Below, in pieces: positions 20,263-32,426 of a stretch of 64,000 nucleotides of DNA. Within the stretch, counting starts at the first letter, position 1, and the number at the start of each line of letters is the position of its first letter. The translations under genes were made by a program, and so were the position numbers. Source of the DNA: Rosa chinensis (Eukaryota > Streptophyta > Magnoliopsida > Rosales > Rosaceae); the NCBI RefSeq assembly GCF_002994745.2, contig NC_037093.1:66607510-66671509 (forward strand), in the 5' to 3' direction. The notes under the pieces were generated by a model that made no database searches, was not told the origin of the DNA, and worked only from the letters and a program-made list of their open reading frames with translations.

Positions 20263-22345
20263 TAGGCCTCATCATATGGCCCTTGGGCCCAAAGCCCGCC
20301 CTAAGCCTGCTTGGCTCAGCCCTTCCATTAGGGCGGGCCGACCCGACCCTTTCTAAAATAGGTTAGGGTATGGGTCATACAAATGACGCCCGACCCTACC
20401 CTACCGCCCAGCCCGATTGAGCCCGTAAGGGCTAGGCCAGGCCTGACCCTAAAAGCCCAGCCCTAAAATTTAATATTATATTTTTGTTATTTTCTATTAC
20501 AATATTTACATGTGTAAAAAACTATGGGAGTTTTGATGAATAATCTGTCATATTACAAAACTGGTCTTTCAAATAGAGTCTGTGTGTTTAAGGCCCAAAG
20601 GCTGAAGGTACGAAGCCCAACTGTCCAAGTCCAACTCAAGTAGCAATAGGGCAAAAAACCTAGACGCAGACACTATCTCGTAATCCCACATTCCCACTAT
20701 CGAGTCTCTCTCAAACGTATGTCTCCTCTCTCTCAAACACTTTTTCAAACTCGCTGTTCCTTCATCAGAGTCCAGGCCGCCTCTCTCTCAGCCACCACAG
20801 ATCCCACTATCGAGTTTCTCTCAAACCTTCTGACCTCTGTTCCTTCAGAGTCCAGATCGCCTCTCTCAGCCACCACCTCAGGCGGTTTTAGGCGACGCGA
20901 GCTTGCCATGAGTCGGATTGAAGATCGAGGAGGAGCTTGCGATGGATCGAAGACCAAGGAATGGCCCGCACATATATAAATGGCCTCTGCTCCTCTAATC
21001 CACGTGCGCTGTGGTTACTCGCCCAGATTCAGGTTGCAGCAGTAATCAATGGAATGAAGTTCTAAGGTCGTCTCCTCCGTTGTCGTCGTCCTATTGCTCT
21101 TATTCGTATTTGGCCTTCTCTGCTAGTAAATTGAGTGGAATTGAGCACAATTTTGTTAATTGCCTGAGAAATTTGCTTAGATTTTGGAAATTAGGAGATT
21201 GAATTGTTGTGGTTTTGGTTTTGATTTTGATTTTGATTTTTTAGGGGCATATAATAGTTGGAGAAACCAAGGACTCAGCTCATGCTATGACCAGTCAGGA
21301 GAATTTTGCTTCTTTCTCCAGAGGTGTTGCAAGTGCAGAGAAGAAGCCTGGTCATCTTCTTGTACTTGTTTATGGCATATTGGCGAGGTGTGTGTTCTTC
21401 CAACTTGTAAAAGAGATTTGTAAAATTCTCATATGAGTGGAAATCATCTCGAAAAAGGCCCGAAATTTAATTGATATTCTTAGATAGAGGCTAATATGTG
21501 CATTGAGTGGTAAATTGAGTGAATTGAGTGAGATGAGTCTTGTTTGTTGGAAATATATGCATATAATTGTGAAAGTAGTTATCTTCGAGTCGTTTGACTT
21601 CGTTAGTCTTGGTTTTAATTTTCGGATTTATATAACGCCAAGGATTGCATGATTGCTCTTCATTTGGTTTTGTGTATCCGTGATTATGCATTTCTTTTGC
21701 AATCCCCCCTGAATTGATATCAAGTTAACTGATTCTTAGTAACGCAGCCCAAGTGATTGGACATACGTGTGTTACTGCTGTGAATATGTATATATATGTG
21801 TCCTGTTGGTATGTTTTGTTTGTGTTTTTATGTGTGAACTGAAATATATGTCCAGTTTCAAAATTATTTATATGTTTTTGTGCAGGTTCTTTGTTTGGTG
21901 AAGACTTGATTGTGCAAACCTTTGTGAGTGTTGAATTACATACAACTTTTTGGGAATTGATACAATTTTTGTATCAAACATTACAACGTTTTGGGAATTG
22001 ATGAGGACTTGATCAGTTCTTGTATCAAATCAGTTTTTGTAGCCTCAGTGGCTTAGTGCCTCAGTGCAATTAATCAGTGAGAATGTGAGTTTGAGGTTTA
22101 TGTGGAATTTGTAATTAACTTAGGTTCTGAAATATCAAAGAGATGTTTTTTTTTAAATAGTTAGCAAAATTTGGTTTTATGTGAGTTAGACAAAAGCCCG
22201 ACCTGACCCTATTCAAAAAGGCTGGCCCGGCCCAGCCCGGCCAGGCCCTAAGTTCTATTGACTTAGTCAAAGCCCGACCCGACCCTACCCTAAGCCCTAA
22301 ATTTTAGGGTAGGGCCGGCCCTAGCCCGGCCCATGATGTGGCCTA
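20263..22345. mobile_element. hAT-type transposon with captured exons
   Basis: The ends TAGGCCTCATCAT and ATGATGTGGCCTA are inverted repeats, flanked by the 8-bp duplication GTGGTGAG (20255-20262, 22346-22353). Subterminal regions on both sides (20280-20470, 22190-22340) are packed with AGCCCGACCC/GGGCCGG motifs, typical of hAT subterminal binding sites. There is no transposase. The middle looks like host gene sequence. Confidence 0.85.
20700..21420 (+). pseudogene. gene fragments inside the hAT, product unknown
   Basis: A Ser/Pro-rich 5' portion (20719-20979) is followed by an intron-like stretch. After TTTTTTAG a segment then reads GHIIVGETKDSAHAMTSQEN and FSRGVASAEKKPGHLLVLVY. The codon pattern looks like a true exon ending before GTGTGTG (about 21390). 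I do not recognise the protein. It is probably captured host DNA. Confidence 0.35.
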
Positions 22346-22353
22346 GTGGTGAG

Positions 22354-23475
22354 GATAATTGATAGTCTCCACATGCTAGTTGGTGAGGAGGGATTGGGAA
22401 TGCTAGCATCTGATTGGATGACAAAAAGGAAAAAGCAAAAAATGTTTTTCTTTTTCTTTTCTTAATTGGCCGCATCACATGCAAGTGGGGGGTGTGCATG
22501 CTATTCCCTTTTTTTTTTTGCTTACTTAATTAAGGTAATTAATCAACCACTTGATTAATTACTTTATTAATCAAGCTGTGCTTCCTCTTATTTAATTCTC
22601 TTTTTTTTTTTTTTCTTTTTCTCATGTCGGTTCCCTTTCGCGCATATTATCGGAGGTAATCCGATTCCGCTTCTTTGATGTCATTGATCACTATTGACTT
22701 GGCGTTGACTTTTTGTCCTTTTATCGAAAACTCTCATTTTCTCTAATTTCGCGCCATAGTATCTCGTTTCCGCAACTCAGCTTATTTTCTACAAAATAAA
22801 TAAAAATAGATTAATTACATAATAATTTACTCGAGGATTAACTTAGTTCTAGTATTTTAGATACAATTACATGCATAAAAATGTGTGTAATCAGCCACCC
22901 TTGCTGACCTACATCAGCACAGAATAAACCATCCTAGCGATCTAAGCCGTCCTGAGTCCACTCCGCCGCCACGATCTGCACCAAACCAGAACAGCCTACC
23001 CGGAGCCAGGCGTCGCAACCGCACTCCATAGCACCGTTGATCCAACAAAGTCTAGCCGCAGGGACGCCACGATCCACCCTTCACCACCATCCCAGCCGAA
23101 CGCAGTGACGAAACCCAAGCAAAGCCCTTCGACAACCCTATGGACAGTAGGTCTCCCGTCCGATAGCAAACCTTATAATGATGGTGAGGCCGGAGGCCAT
23201 CTCCAACGGTCGGGCGCTGCCGGACGAGAACAAGATCGCAACCAGAGGCGGCCCTAGGGTTTCTTTTGCCTTTTTGGTAAAGAATAGAGGAATAAAATAA
23301 GGAAAAAATATTGGTTATAGGCATACCGTTTATATGGAAGGCTTTCTTTTTATTATTTTTATTTTTATGAATCACTCTATATAGAAGGTTTATTAATGTG
23401 ATTTGGGTGTAAATTAAAAGAAAAGTATGTATGGGTTTTTTCTAATAAAAGGTTGAATTTTTGGGTTTATATCTA
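22354..23475. other. intergenic stretch, no gene recognised
   Basis: Poly-T tracts and AT-rich sequence occupy 22500-22870. A C-rich block (22890-23260) has the look of a UTR or LINE 5' region but no open frame of note. Weak AT-rich DNA leads to the RLK-A promoter. Confidence 0.4.
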
Positions 23476-23547
23476 ATTTCTCCAAAAACTATAATGGGAC
23501 GTGACCATTTTTTCCGCTCCGAATCACCATCGGCCTCCTTCGACTCA

Positions 23548-23623
23548 GTCGACCGTGTGAATGTCTATTAGTACAAAGATAATGAGTCGACCGTGTGAAT
23601 GTCTATTAGTACAAATGCCATTA
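23548..23623. repeat. 38-bp tandem duplication in the RLK-A promoter
   Basis: GTCGACCGTGTGAATGTCTA occurs at 23548 and again at 23586. RLK-C has it once (about 60654), so the duplication is specific to RLK-A. Confidence 0.8.
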
Positions 23624-23709
23624 TCTTTGATCATCTTTCTACTCTAACATATCAACACTGTTCAAAATCCTTTTCTTTTGGTCGTGTGTCCTCTCTGTAA
23701 GTTCATTCC

Positions 23710-26112
23710 ATGGATCCTCTGTTTCTCATTCTACTTCTCTCTCTGGCCATCACTCCTCCAACTTCATCTTCAATCTCCGACGCATTGAGTGAAGGGTCAT
23801 CCCTCTCTGTAGAGAAACCAGAAGATGCTCTGATTTCACCTGGTGGTGTTTTCACCGCCGGCTTTCATCAAGTTGGCAACAACTCATATTGCTTTGCCAT
23901 TTGGTTCAACAAGCCATCATCATCGTCATCACCAGTCTCCTACCAGAACCGAACTATAGTCTGGATGGCAAATCGTGACCAACCAGTCAACGGGAAGCGT
24001 TCAAAGCTCTCCCTCCTCAAAACTGGTAATCTCATCTTAACTGATGCTGCTCAATCCCACGTTTGGACCACAACCACCACCTCAATCTCCCCTGCCCGTT
24101 TAAGCCTGCACGACTCCGGTAATCTGGTTCTGCTTAATCTGAAGACGAAGGTTGTTCTATGGCAGAGCTTTGACTCCCCAACTGATACCCTTCTTCCACT
24201 CCAACCATTCACCAGAACCGCCATACTTGTCTCCACCAGAAGCCAGAGCAACTTCTCCTCTGGCTTCTATAAGCTCTTTTTCGACAATGATAACCTTCTC
24301 CGGCTACTCTTTGACGGCCCTGAGATTTCTAGTGTCTACTGGCCCAACCCTGCATAATGAGCTGGGATAATGCAAGGTCTACTTACAACAGCAGTAGAAC
24401 AGCCATGCTTGATTCCTTAGGCAGTTTTGCCTCTTCGGACAATCTGACTTTTCTTGCAGCTGATTATGGTGCAAAGTTGCAGAGAAGATTGACTATTGAT
24501 TTTGATGGAAATGTTCGATTGTATAGCCGAAAAATGCCAGGAGAGAGTTGGGTGGTTTCATGGCAAGCCTTTTCAGACCCTTGTGTGATTCATGGAATTT
24601 GTGGAGCTTACAGCCTCTGCAGCTACGATCCCAGTTCTGGGAGGAAATGCTCTTGCCTTCCAGGATATCAGATGGAAAATCATACTGATTGGTCTCTGGG
24701 GTGTCAACCGGAGTTTCAATTCTCTTATGTAGAAGGTGAGTCTCGTTTTCTCCAACTTACGCAAGTTGAGTTCTATGGTTACGATTATAATGAGTACCAA
24801 AATTATAGCTATGGTGATTGTGAGAAAAGATGCTTGGAACTGGATAACTGCAAGGGCTTTCAGTACACGTTTGATTCTGGTGTTTATAAGTGTAATCCCA
24901 AGACGCAGTTGCGAAGTGGGCACAGGTGGAACACTCAAGGTTACTTCTATCTGAGACTGCCCAAGGCTCACCTCTTCTCTAACACAGACATAAAGCCCCC
25001 GAAGAACCTTGGTTTTAGTTGCACAGAAAAAGTTGTTGATCTCGAGAGGGAGTATGTTAAAGATCGAGTCAGTAAGCCGGTGAAATTCCTGCTCTGGTTT
25101 GCCTATGGAGTTGGGGGAGTTGAAATCATTTGTATCATTTTTGTTTGGGGTTTATTGAGCAGTACATTCTCAAAATCAAATGAAGATATTCACGGCTACC
25201 TTCTTACTGCAACCGGGTTCAAAAGATTTAGCTACGCTGAGCTCAAGACTGCAACACGGGGTTTTAGTGATGAAATTGGGAGAGGAGCAGGAGGAGTTGT
25301 TTACAAAGGTGTATTGGCTGATCAGCGAGTGGCAGCGATTAAACTGCTCAGTGAAGCTAATCAAGTAGAAGCAGAATTTCTAGCAGAAGCTAGTACTATT
25401 GGGAAGGTGAATCATATGAACTTGATAGAGATGTGGGGATATTGCTCAGAGGGAAAGCACAGGGTTCTTGTTTATGGAGCATGGTTCCTTGGCACAAAAT
25501 TTAGCTTCTAATGTGCTTGATTGGGAGAAGAGGTTTGACATTGCTGTCGGCACTGCAAAGGGTCTAGCTTATTTGCACGAAGAGTGCTTGGAGTGGGTTC
25601 TACATTGTGATGTAAAGCCTCAAAACATACTGTTGGACTCCAATTTTCAACCAAAGGTTGCAGATTTCGGGCTCTCCAAGATTCTTAACAGAGATGAGCT
25701 TAGGAATTCAACCTTTTCGAGGATACGAGGAACCAGAGGTTACATTGCTCCGGAGTGGGTGTATAATCTTCCCATCACATCCAAAGTGGATGTATACAGC
25801 TATGGAGTGGTTGTGTTGGAGATGGTGACCGGAAAGAACCCGACAATGGATGTGGAAATCAGTGATGGTGAGCAGAGAAGACTAATTATGTGGGTGAGGG
25901 AGAAACTAAATGGAACTGAAATTGCATCCAGAATCGGAGAGATCATAGATCCCTCGTTTGATGAAGGCAACTATGATGTGGAAAAGATGGAAATTTTGTT
26001 AACAGTAGCTTTACATTGTGTGGAAGAAGACAAAGATTCAAGACCAACCATGAGTCAAGTCGTTGAGATGCTTCAACACCACGACCCCGGCAAAGAATCT
26101 CAGTGGCAATGA
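23710..26112 (+). pseudogene. RLK-A: S-domain receptor-like kinase, frameshifted
   Basis: The ORF starts MDPLFLILLLSLAI (signal peptide), then a B-lectin domain (IVWMANRDQPVNG, LWQSFDSPTDTLLP), EGF-like cysteines (CVIHGICGAYSLC), a PAN/apple segment (CEKRCLELDNCKGFQY), a membrane helix near 25090-25160 and a kinase with IGRGAGGVVYK, HCDVKPQN (25604-25627) and DFGLSK. It is very like RLK-B (36933-39350). Two lesions break it: a one-base loss at about 24354 gives TAATGA after YWPNPA, and an 8-bp loss at about 25475 removes codons of LVYEYMEHG. Family role: cell-surface signalling, ZmPK1-like. A full-length product is unlikely, although the lectin half alone (215 codons) could be secreted. Confidence 0.9.
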
Positions 26113-26340
26113 GTTTGTTGCAGTTGACGAGTTTTTAGTAAAAACTTGTAATGAAAGTACTCTCTAGATAGTTCATATTGTAATTCCCCTAATTCTATTT
26201 CCTCCCTTGCATATGTTTTGATTTTGTAAATGCTTCATGCATGTTCACCTGTAATGTGATGTTAATTTGGATAGAAATACATCTTTTGAAGAACAGAAGT
26301 AACATTTCTGAGCTGCATTCTGCAAGTTTACTTTAGTCGC
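26113..26340. other. 3' flank of RLK-A
   Basis: AT-rich sequence with possible polyadenylation signals (for example AATTCCCCTAATTC, TTTTGTAAATG). No other gene was seen. Confidence 0.45.
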
Positions 26341-26479
26341 TAAAAAGCATGCTCATCGTCATTCGTGGCGTACTGTATAATTATACAAGCCGGTCACTGT
26401 TACTACTGTTCATAAGGGATCGAAAAGACGGTTTTGTCCCTATTTTTTTTTTTGTAATCACAGCGTTGCCATTCGTATC

Positions 26480-28070
26480 AGGGCTTCTCTCTCAAATTCA
26501 GAAGAATCAGAAACGACTCCAACTGTTCTCGCAATCCAAAAGAAAGAAAGAAAGAAAATCCAATTCCAATTCCAAACAACTCCGATCGTCTTCTCCAGCT
26601 TACAAGGTACGCCGATCTGTTTCTCTCTCTTCTCTATCTCCGATCGTCTTTTGATTGCTTTGGATTCGGATTTGGGTTTCGTTTTCAAAGCTTTGCCGTG
26701 TCTTTAGGTGGTGGAGGAAGTTTTGTTGGTGTGATAGAAAGGGGAAGAAGAGGGATTGAAATCGGCAGTGTTGGAAAGTTTGCAGCTTTGATCGGGTAAT
26801 TTTCTCGCGTGATTCTCAGGTCCGATTGCACCCGTATGAGAATATGGATGCCAAAATCAACTGGGCTTTAGAGCAGGCCTTCAATTTGAAGCTTGATTTC
26901 AGTGAGACTGGGGATGATTTTGTTGTTTTTCCAAGACTGATGCTGGAATGATGCTCAGGTATATGTGGTTTTCCATTTTTTTTTTTTTTACTTTGCTTTC
27001 AATTATGATCCCCAATTTGATAGGGTTTTTTTCTTTATATTTTCTTGAACAAACAACTAATGTTTTTAGTTCCTGGTAACCGTTGCTCTCTGCTCTTTCC
27101 TTTCCCGTTCCCATTTAACTGAATTTTGTTTCCAATTGCATATTTTCTATTTATTTTTTCCTGTCATCACTATGGATTATGGTTTAATTTTCATGGATTC
27201 TCAAAGAAAAAGAAAAGGGTAGTGTTCTAGAGTTTCATTTGATTTGATACGCAAGTAGTAGAGTTGTTGAGAATTGGTTTCTACAGTTATAGCTTTTTGC
27301 TATATATGGTTAGTTGATTTTTGGAAATCAATATCAACTATAGTAGAATTGTATTGGACTGTGATCATTCAATTATGTCTTATGATTATAATTGGGAATC
27401 ATTCCCAGTGGCATGTTAGTTTGGTTGTCCCGGAACATTGACATAAAATTGATATGCAATTGTGGAGTTGTTTATTAATTGATTTGGATGCTAAGAATTT
27501 GATTATGGTTTCAGTAAATGATGGAAATTTTTAAGGTTCACTCTAAATTGTATCAGTTGATAGTTGTAAGCTTTGTATTGTAAAGAAGGGTTATTGATAT
27601 TCGAAATATCTTAATTAAGCCGACACTTTGTGTTAGGCATAAGATTGATATGCCAATGGATGAATATCGTGCATTTCCTAAATAAGAAAAATAGGGCTCC
27701 CAAGGAAGTTTAGACTTCATGCCAATTCTCATGAATAAGGATCTATGTGGTTCTGGGCTTTCGATGTTGTTTTCCTTTTTTATTAATAATTTGAACCACA
27801 TAGATACTTAAAATATCATGCATACTTATTATTGTTTAATTAATTGACATCTTTATGTCACCAAGCTTTTGATCGCACTGAGTTTCCAGATAAATTGAGC
27901 TGCAATTGTTCCCCACAAGATGGATTACAGCTTCCACTTTTTTTTCGTTTACCTTTTTCTTTTCCTCCTATCTGTAATTATATTTTTTTTATGCAGGAAA
28001 TGCTTTAAGGAGAGTTACATCTTACAACCTAGATATGGGCTTTTGAACATCAAGCCTGAAGGTATGGATA
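26480..28070 (+). pseudogene. exon-like gene fragments in Helitron-2, product unknown
   Basis: After TTCTCAG a segment begins at about 26821. It includes MDAKINWALEQAFNLKLDFS and ends at a TGA near 26950. A second exon-like piece follows TTTTTTATGCAG near 27997 and reads KCFKESYILQPRYGLLNIKP before GTATGG. These have the look of host exons caught by the Helitron. I do not recognise the source gene. The next fragments lie beyond the inserted LTR. Confidence 0.35.
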
Positions 28071-28108
28071 GATTCTTTTCCTTTTATCTTTAGTCAATGT
28101 ATTGCTTG

Positions 28109-31100
28109 TGTAACGCCCCAAACTGCACCTCATCAACTTGAGCACGTCACAGTGCCGCGTGTCTCTAAGACATAAACTGAATGTTCAGTTTACATCCTAA
28201 AAACCCGCAAGGCAATTTAGTTAAGTCTCTTTTCGTAAATCGCGTAGCGGAAACGTTGAATTACTTTTTGAGGTGAAAACTTTTTAGAATCAAGTATCGA
28301 ACTTATTCGTCTAAAGCGCTTCTAGATCACTACTAGGGTAAATAAGAATTGGTACACTCCGGTACAAGACGAAAAGGAATAACAAGTTCCAAATTAACGA
28401 CTCTCAAGAGATAGAGTTCAAGACTAGACACGGAACCTGAATTCAGTTACTACTATTCACCGAAGCTATCTCCGCGCACCCTGCTCCGTTCGTCAATCCC
28501 GTCACCAGTGCACAGTACCTGCATCCACACTGTTGTAGGGGTGAGCTTTCGTCCTCGCTGCTCATTGGGAAATCATCTCGACTAGGTTTGAAAACAATGT
28601 AATATTGCTTTGTGGCCACAGTATAAAAACATACTCAAAACCATGTCATTAAAAGAACGACAAACTTTAAAAGAAAAATATTCTCTCTTGAAAATCGATG
28701 CATGTTACTCAAATCAATACGTGCGCACCAAATATTACCTGATGGCCGGTCCCATAGACCCACTACACGACCTTACCTCAAATTAATTTATCACCAGGTA
28801 AGCGTAGCGAGAGCGTCCGCTACCTAGCTACACACACGGATCGGGTCGTCATTGCGATCGCGCACCGTCCAACCGGTGTAACTAACCCTCCGGAGGTTTT
28901 GGGGATCGAACCCAAGGAAGTCAGAGCCACCTTTCGCTCTCAAGCCATCACATCTCTCACGGTTTGGTTAGTACGCATTGCATTTTAACATAACCAAACC
29001 ACAGACTTAACATGCATCATTTAAACAAAAAACGTAATATAAATAAACCGCTAATCGAGGAGAGTCCCGAATCCCCTACCTGGATTCCGAAGCTTTACCG
29101 TTTTGCGTTTTCTAGAATTCACGAACCTTCCGTTCCTCAGGTAACTGGAGTCCTAATTTCCGACATATCGATTGTTAATAATCCATCTCACAATATTTAG
29201 AGTCTCGACAATCAACAAATCATCAAACCAACTTTTCCTGGTTTGACCAGGATTGACCACATTGACCAAACTTCGACTAAGTTTGACTGCATTGACCAAT
29301 TATATTAGGTGCACTGAAATTTACTAAGGGCACCCAATAACCTTCTTCTCTGCATTTTACAATTAGGATTAATTCAAGTTTACCTACCTGAACTTTCACC
29401 CATTCTTCATGTTAGTCCCTGAACTTTCAATTTCATCAAGACTACCCCTGAACTCCCAATTTCCATCAGCCGTGTCCAATTTTCAAAGCTCCATCCAATT
29501 TGAACGTTAAGTGATGACGTGGCAGGAGATGGAATTGCTAAATTCCTATACTACCCCTTGTCAAAGAAAAAAACGAAAAAAAAAACTCTTCAATTTTCTT
29601 GGTATGCCTAAGCCGCACAACCTTAAGGTTAACACTGTTGTACATCTTCTCAAAGGTGAAAACCATGGCAGATCTAGACAAGCTTAAGATTTCAATTTCT
29701 AGATTATTTTGCCTCTCATGCCCATGCCATGTTAATCACGGTTGGGTTCTTTGAACTTAATTTGCTGCTAAGACTACATAAATTTCTTTTGACTTCGTCA
29801 ACATGAATTTAGATTCCAACATGAACTCAGATGTCAACATGATCCCAGATTCTAACAAGAACCCAGATTTTATACAATTCCATTAGCAAAATCAATTCAA
29901 AGCAACCAAACGATATAAAAATAGAGCGACCCACTCCTAGAACAATCACAATGAAGACAACCCGGATGAAAATTCAATCCCTTATGAAGCTGGAATTGAA
30001 TCTGAGCCACAACCAAAATCTCCATTGTAAAAAGTAAAACCAGATTGACCCACAGTATGAAATATACCATATCGGAGTAGCTTAATTAGTATACCTCGAG
30101 GCTCTCCACCACTCTGGAAACCATTTCGTGCTCGAGCCCGGCGTAAGTGTTCTTCTGATCACAGTGATGAATCAAGGTGCAATGACCAAAGTAAATCAAT
30201 CTAGTACTCTGCCTTTTTGGACTGAGACGTCAAGGAGAGTTGGGCATCCTCGACCAAATCGTGCACGTCTAAAATCGTTGTTAACGAGCGGAGGTTTTGG
30301 CGTGATGGCGGTGAAGTAAGGAGGTGTGCCTGGTTTTGCAGGGATAGAGGCGCAAAGCTCTGAGTTCTGATCTATGGTCGGGGTTTTGGGGCTTTAGTCC
30401 TTCGTGCAATCCTTACTCCAAATATGGTTGTGGTGTGGCTCGATTTTCACCGGGGATTGAAGAATACCAAAGTGCCCGGCGACGGTGCATGCTTGGGTTT
30501 TCCGGCGTCGCTTCGTGATCAAACTTCTAGGTTTTCAGGTTCTAATTGATCTGAAAATGTTGCTGATGAAGGTGTGTTGAAGAGATGACTGGAAATCGAC
30601 GAAGGTTGCCGAGTACCACGGTGGACCTGTGATGTCTTCGAGTGGTGGCTGCAGGCGGTGTACTCCAAGGGCTAAGGCAGGGCGTCAGCAATCCTTGCCC
30701 TCCGATCACTATCGACCTCCGCCAACCCCCGCATCCCCTTCGTCAATCTCCTCACCTCCCGAATCCTAACCTTCTAGATTGCCGGCCTCGCCATCCCCAC
30801 CATCCATTCTCTCACCGAGGCCTTCATTGTTAGAATCGTGAACCCATTCAACTTTCTTTTCTTTTTCCTTCAGAATCGCCATTTTGGGTTTAGAGTTTTT
30901 CAGTGAGGGGGTGGAGGGAGGTGAAATGGAAATCGAGGTTAGATCGGGTCAGAGAGGAGAGAGAAGAGGTCGAAGTGGGATTGAAGGAAGAAGATGATAT
31001 ATTTTTTTGTTCTGATATTTTTTTTGTCTTGAAATGACCATTCTAGCCCTTATAGTGGGCCCTGGCATCAGATTTAACGTTTAAATTGGACGAAGCTTTG

Positions 31101-32421
31101 AAAATTGGACACGGCTAATGGAAATTGGGAGTTCAGGGGTAGTCTTGATGAAATTGGAAGTTCAGGGACTAACTTGAAGAATGGGTGAAAGTTCAGGTAG
31201 GTAAACTGGAATTACTCCTTACAATTATTACCCAAGAATGAAACTTGGCTTTCTCACAACACGATTTATAGTGAGCATCAAAATGAACAACTGGAGTTTC
31301 AAACATTGTCATGATCCTCCAAATTTCCAAACATACCCAACTGACCCATAATCCCTTTCTTTTCAATACAATGACAATTTGATAGAATCAAACATATAAC
31401 CAGGGAGATCAATTCCCAGCAACCATATAACCAGTTCTAACTTCAGCAACCTCCAAAAACAAGAATCAAACTCTTAACCGAAATCCACCCAAACTTTTGA
31501 CAAGAATCTCGAAAAGGACATAACCATTCCAAGAACTTGGATTACCTTTGACAATCAATTGACAGAACCGGATCATAATCCAACTTCATCAGTTCGCTCT
31601 GCTCGGTGACCCAAGCTTCGTCCAAGTGTCAAGTCGGGCTCCAGGACGTCGCAGTTGAACCCAGGAAACCGGAAAAGCCACCGTCGTCAGTAGCTCCACC
31701 GAACCCGATAACACCCAAAAGAGCCAGTCGATCAAAACTCAATCAAATCCAAAACTAAACTCAGAAAGACGTAGATCGTGACGAGAGGACCAAAATCCAT
31801 ACCTCATGCATTGCCGACGATCGCCGGAATTGCAGAAACTCCGCCGGAAAACTCGAAGCTTTCGGGCTTCCTTTCTCTCTCCTCGCTCCATGCATGGACG
31901 ATCTGTGACCATAGGCAGAACCACGACGACAAGACGCGTTGAACATGACCGGTGCGCCATCGTATCGTTGCCGGACGGGGGAGTTCCGGTTGGGTCACCG
32001 TCGCGGGTCTCGAGCTGGAGAAATGGGTCGATGCTTCTGTTCGTTTCTGGAACGATCTAGTGCGTCCATCAAGACTCCCCCCTTATATACTTTCCCTTAA
32101 ATGATTTTAAGTGGCTCAGATGAAGCGGTGAATGGTTCAACGGCTCAAATCGTGCCAAAACATTTCCTTTTTATAAAAATGAATTTCCATAATTCCCAGA
32201 CTTCGGAAATTCACAATAAATAGTTCCGGTGTCGGAAAAATTCCCCGAAAATTCTCACAGACTCATAACGTCACATACTTTATTGTAGTATCCAAAATTT
32301 TAAGATTTCACCTTGTGAAAAATCCCAATAATTATTCCCGAAGACCTTAATAATTACCGAGATCGTCAAAATTATTCCAAACGATCTCATTTTATCTCGA
32401 TAAATTTTTCCGGGGCTCACA
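28109..32421. mobile_element. Gypsy-type solo LTR containing a Mutator-like element
   Basis: The unit starts TGTAACGCCCCAAAC and ends CGGGGCTCACA, flanked by the 5-bp duplication GCTTG (28104-28108, 32422-32426). Without the nested Mutator-like element and one copy of its duplication it is about 2.45 kb. No pol or gag is seen, so it is best read as a solo LTR left by unequal recombination. The interior is GC-richer than the surrounding DNA. Confidence 0.85.
29366..31218. mobile_element. Mutator-like element (Pack-MULE type) nested in the solo LTR
   Basis: Terminal inverted repeats of about 145 bp (29366-29510 and 31074-31218) start GGATTAATTCAAGTTTACC and GGAGTAATTCCAGTTTACC. The target duplication is 9 bp, TTACAATTA (29357-29365, 31219-31227), the Mutator signature. 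The 1.56-kb interior has no transposase. It includes coding-like, GC-richer stretches (30128-30320 and 30640-30900, for example NPRIPFVNLLTSR), which may be captured gene fragments. Confidence 0.88.
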
Positions 32422-32426
32422 GCTTG

